The notes beneath the pieces were generated by a model that saw only the letters and a list, made by a program, of their open reading frames with translations, did not search any database and was not told the DNA's origin. The position numbers were made by a program, and so were the translations under genes. From a virus, in the IMG/VR virus record IMGVR_UViG_3300009691_000002, positions 1-40,263 of that record: 40,263 nt of DNA; one strand, written 5' to 3'. The first letter of the stretch is position 1. Each line of letters starts with the position of its first letter. Shown here piece after piece: positions 38,929 through 40,263 of this stretch.

Positions 38929-39561
38929 TTATTTTTTAACTTTTTTCTCCCACGCTTCCGGGTTTGATCCCACTTTCCCGGCTGCTATGATTTCCTCGTC
39001 ATACACCTCGACTCCTGCTATTGTTTTTCCTCCCAACGCATCTCGGCGTATGGCCACTTCGTCAGGTATCAGATACTCGCGTGGCAAAACAGCCGCATCG
39101 ACAATGCGGACTTTCTTTATCACGCGCACCTGAACCTCCCCGACCTTGCCTCGGGTTGTGTTCTCCACGCGCTCCACCGCGTCGAGCTTCCGCTCGGCGG
39201 TATCAAGTCGCATGGTGCCGTTCTCCACGCGCGCGGCGATCTTGGCCTCCGCGACGCGGGCCTCGGCGTCTATTTTCCGCTTGTAGTCGAGGAGCTTCGT
39301 TTTCACGATGGCCTCGGCCTTGGCGAACTGTTCCTCGATCGGCGCGAAGAGTTCCCTGGTGTTCCGCAACGCCTCGTTGAGCGGCTTTGTGACAGATTCC
39401 TTGGATGCTTTTATCTTGGAACCAGCGTCTTTAAGCCTGCTGACGAGGTCAACCGCTGCGGTGTAGTCCTCCTGCGTCGATATCGTGACTGCGTTGGCCT
39501 GGGTCTCGAGCTTCGATACCCGGCCCTTGAGCGCAGTCAGCTCTTTCGTGTCGACTGTCAT
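38929..39561 (-). CDS. Coiled-coil protein upstream of the recombination genes
   Basis: 210 residues. Long helical stretches with heptads (LKGRVSKLETQANAVTISTQ, FAPIEEQFAKAEAIVKTKLL) cover residues 1-120, followed by a beta domain around VGEVQVRVIKKVRIVDAAVL. This type is common in early phage operons next to RecT/Bet genes and is unassigned. It might be a Gam-like or recombination accessory protein; no motif proves that. Confidence 0.55.
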   Translation of the reverse strand: MTVDTKELTALKGRVSKLETQANAVTISTQEDYTAAVDLVSRLKDAGSKIKASKESVTKPLNEALRNTRELFAPIEEQFAKAEAIVKTKLLDYKRKIDAEARVAEAKIAARVENGTMRLDTAERKLDAVERVENTTRGKVGEVQVRVIKKVRIVDAAVLPREYLIPDEVAIRRDALGGKTIAGVEVYDEEIIAAGKVGSNPEAWEKKVKK

Positions 39562-39647
39562 GGTGTTCTGTTGTTAATGGTACCATCCGACCTTTCGACC
39601 CCATTGTGCCATACGCTCGGCATGCTGTCGAATGGGGCTGTGTATAA
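39562..39647 (-). promoter_or_regulatory. Structured 86-nt gap with inverted repeat
   Basis: CCCCATT (39599-39605) pairs with AATGGGG (39631-39637), enclosing a shorter TGCC/GGCA stem. No U-tract is evident. It sits before the coiled-coil gene; a weak -10-like CACAAT is nearby. Function is uncertain (leader or attenuator). Confidence 0.35.
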
Positions 39648-39818
39648 CTATCTGGCGAGTATGTTCACCACGAACTCCGCCTGCACTCGCCAGAATGCTG
39701 GCCAGTGTCCAGTACGCCCCTCGGCCGCGATCTGTCCCATACTAGCGAACAGAATCACTATATCAAGTATGACGAGATATACGAGGATGATTGTTATCGT
39801 CTCGAGTGTTTTTCTCAT
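39648..39818 (-). CDS. Small membrane protein, early gene
   Basis: 56 residues. A hydrophobic N-terminal helix (about 6-30, LETITIILVYLVILDIVILF) and a short soluble end (GQIAAEGRTGHWPAFWRVQA). Probably inserts in the host membrane; early expression suggests a host-takeover or superinfection role (inference). Confidence 0.55.
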   Translation of the reverse strand: MRKTLETITIILVYLVILDIVILFASMGQIAAEGRTGHWPAFWRVQAEFVVNILAR

Positions 39819-39827
39819 AGTGGTTAG

Positions 39828-40004
39828 TTACTGATCATTCTGTTTTCCTGCGAGGGCTTCATACCCGTATAACGATAACGCTTTTTTAAGCCCCTCATTG
39901 ACGCCGCGGAGATGCTCCATCTCTGCTCGATTCTCGTAGCAGAACTTGCACAGGTATCTCTCTGGCTCTGCTCCACAAACTTCACAGATGAGTCCTTCTT
40001 CCAT
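39828..40004 (-). CDS. Small zinc-binding protein, first early gene
   Basis: 58 residues with a full four-Cys set: C7-x2-C10 and C19-x2-C22 (ICEVCG, LCKFCY), followed by an acidic-to-neutral helix. It is the first gene of the early transcript after the promoter at 40093. A regulator or small zinc finger acting on host or phage nucleic acid is plausible. Confidence 0.6.
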   Translation of the reverse strand: MEEGLICEVCGAEPERYLCKFCYENRAEMEHLRGVNEGLKKALSLYGYEALAGKQNDQ

Positions 40005-40092
40005 AGATGTGACTTTTTAATTCTCGAGCTCGACCTTTGAGGTTGGGGCGGCCCATCAGTGCCCCTGAACGGGCCTCCCTACCCATACATAC

Positions 40093-40121
40093 ATTATATG
40101 CCAAGCGGTCGGCATAGTCAA
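40093..40121 (-). promoter_or_regulatory. Early promoter, sigma70 consensus
   Basis: Minus strand: TTGACT (40116-40121), exactly 17 bp, then TATAAT (40093-40098). This is nearly perfect bacterial sigma70 spacing and sequence, the strongest promoter in the window. It drives the early genes leftward from the zinc protein at 40004, with an 80-nt leader. Confidence 0.85.
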
Positions 40122-40135
40122 GTTCTCCCGTCCAC

Positions 40136-40164
40136 AAAAAAACCCCGTTTTTGCTGGGCTTTTT
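40136..40164 (-). terminator. Intrinsic terminator after the right-edge gene
   Basis: Minus strand: AAAAAGCCC, a 9-10 nt loop, GGGTTTTTT (40164 to 40136), with seven T at the end. The pairing of AAAAAGCCC with GGGTTTTTT (one G-U) gives a 9-bp stem plus U-tract. It ends transcription of the gene at 40196-40263 just before the early promoter. Confidence 0.7.
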
Positions 40165-40195
40165 GCGTGTTTTTTGAAGTTACCCACTTTTTCAC

Positions 40196-40263
40196 TTACT
40201 GCACTTTGAGGTACCCCCTGATCCTCTTGTCCCACACATAGAGCTTCCGGCCCACGTCCACTC
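40196..40263 (-). CDS. C-terminal end of a gene cut by the right window edge
   Basis: The frame reads VDVGRKLYVWDKRIRGYLKV and ends Q-TAA at 40196-40198; 21 codons are visible. Beta-like alternation and the GRK/R-L pattern recall the repeats of the left-edge protein, whose frame at position 1 has one base left over while this one has two. It may be the end of that same gene on a circular or permuted genome. Directly joining the ends would give a TGA codon, so some sequence must be missing. Confidence 0.55.
   Translation of the reverse strand, partial: VDVGRKLYVWDKRIRGYLKVQ

Noticed and set aside
1-40263. Integrase, lysogeny repressor or CRISPR array
   Set aside because: No recombinase motifs, no CI-like divergent promoter pair and no regular spacer-repeat pattern were found; lifestyle remains unknown because a small part of the genome may be missing.

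Overview
This window looks like almost the whole genome of a tailed double-stranded DNA phage (Caudoviricetes-type). Essentially every gene lies on the minus strand and reads right to left. I saw no tRNA, integrase or CRISPR array, and no convincing plus-strand gene. A large terminase, portal, scaffold-like protein and capsid protein are followed by adaptor-like, beta-rich nozzle-like and internal-virion-like proteins. There is no recognisable tape measure, tail tube or sheath, so a short-tailed (podovirus-like) particle is my inference. The host is probably a bacterium with a sigma70-like polymerase that initiates translation largely without Shine-Dalgarno sites. The phage KhpA protein, a protein at 33387-33908 and the TGGTATAAT promoters remind me of Patescibacteria (CPR); this rests on memory and needs a search.

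Layout from right (early) to left (late). 40196-40263 is the end of a gene cut by the window edge, followed by a terminator and a near-perfect sigma70 promoter (about 40093-40121). 34.2-40.0 kb is the recombination and replication module: a Bet/RecT annealing protein, a PD-(D/E)XK exonuclease, an SSB-like acidic-tail protein, a replication initiator with tandem repeats inside its gene (candidate origin), a DnaC-type loader and a DUF1064-like nuclease. 31.6-34.3 kb is an AT-richer accessory stretch holding a frameshifted nuclease gene and the tail end of a lost cytosine methyltransferase. 27.4-31.1 kb is the most unusual module: groES, three tiny genes, groEL and a KhpA-type KH protein. 25.4-27.4 kb is a DNA-modification cassette: a ParB-like protein, a C5-cytosine methyltransferase and Vsr.

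A promoter at 25390 then serves a spermidine-synthase-like protein, TerS, a chain of tiny membrane and zinc proteins, and a TerL carrying a LAGLIDADG intein. A promoter at 20158 precedes portal, scaffold, major capsid protein and head or fibre genes. A highly structured non-coding element sits at 13987-14149. A promoter at 7150 precedes the adaptor-like protein, the internal virion proteins, an M23 peptidase and small surface proteins. The window ends in a protein of 22-residue repeats. The left-edge and right-edge partial genes may be two ends of one gene in a circular or permuted genome.

Gene packing is extreme. Many junctions are ATGA overlaps, and many others have a stop exactly one or two bases before the next ATG, which suggests translational coupling in place of Shine-Dalgarno sites.
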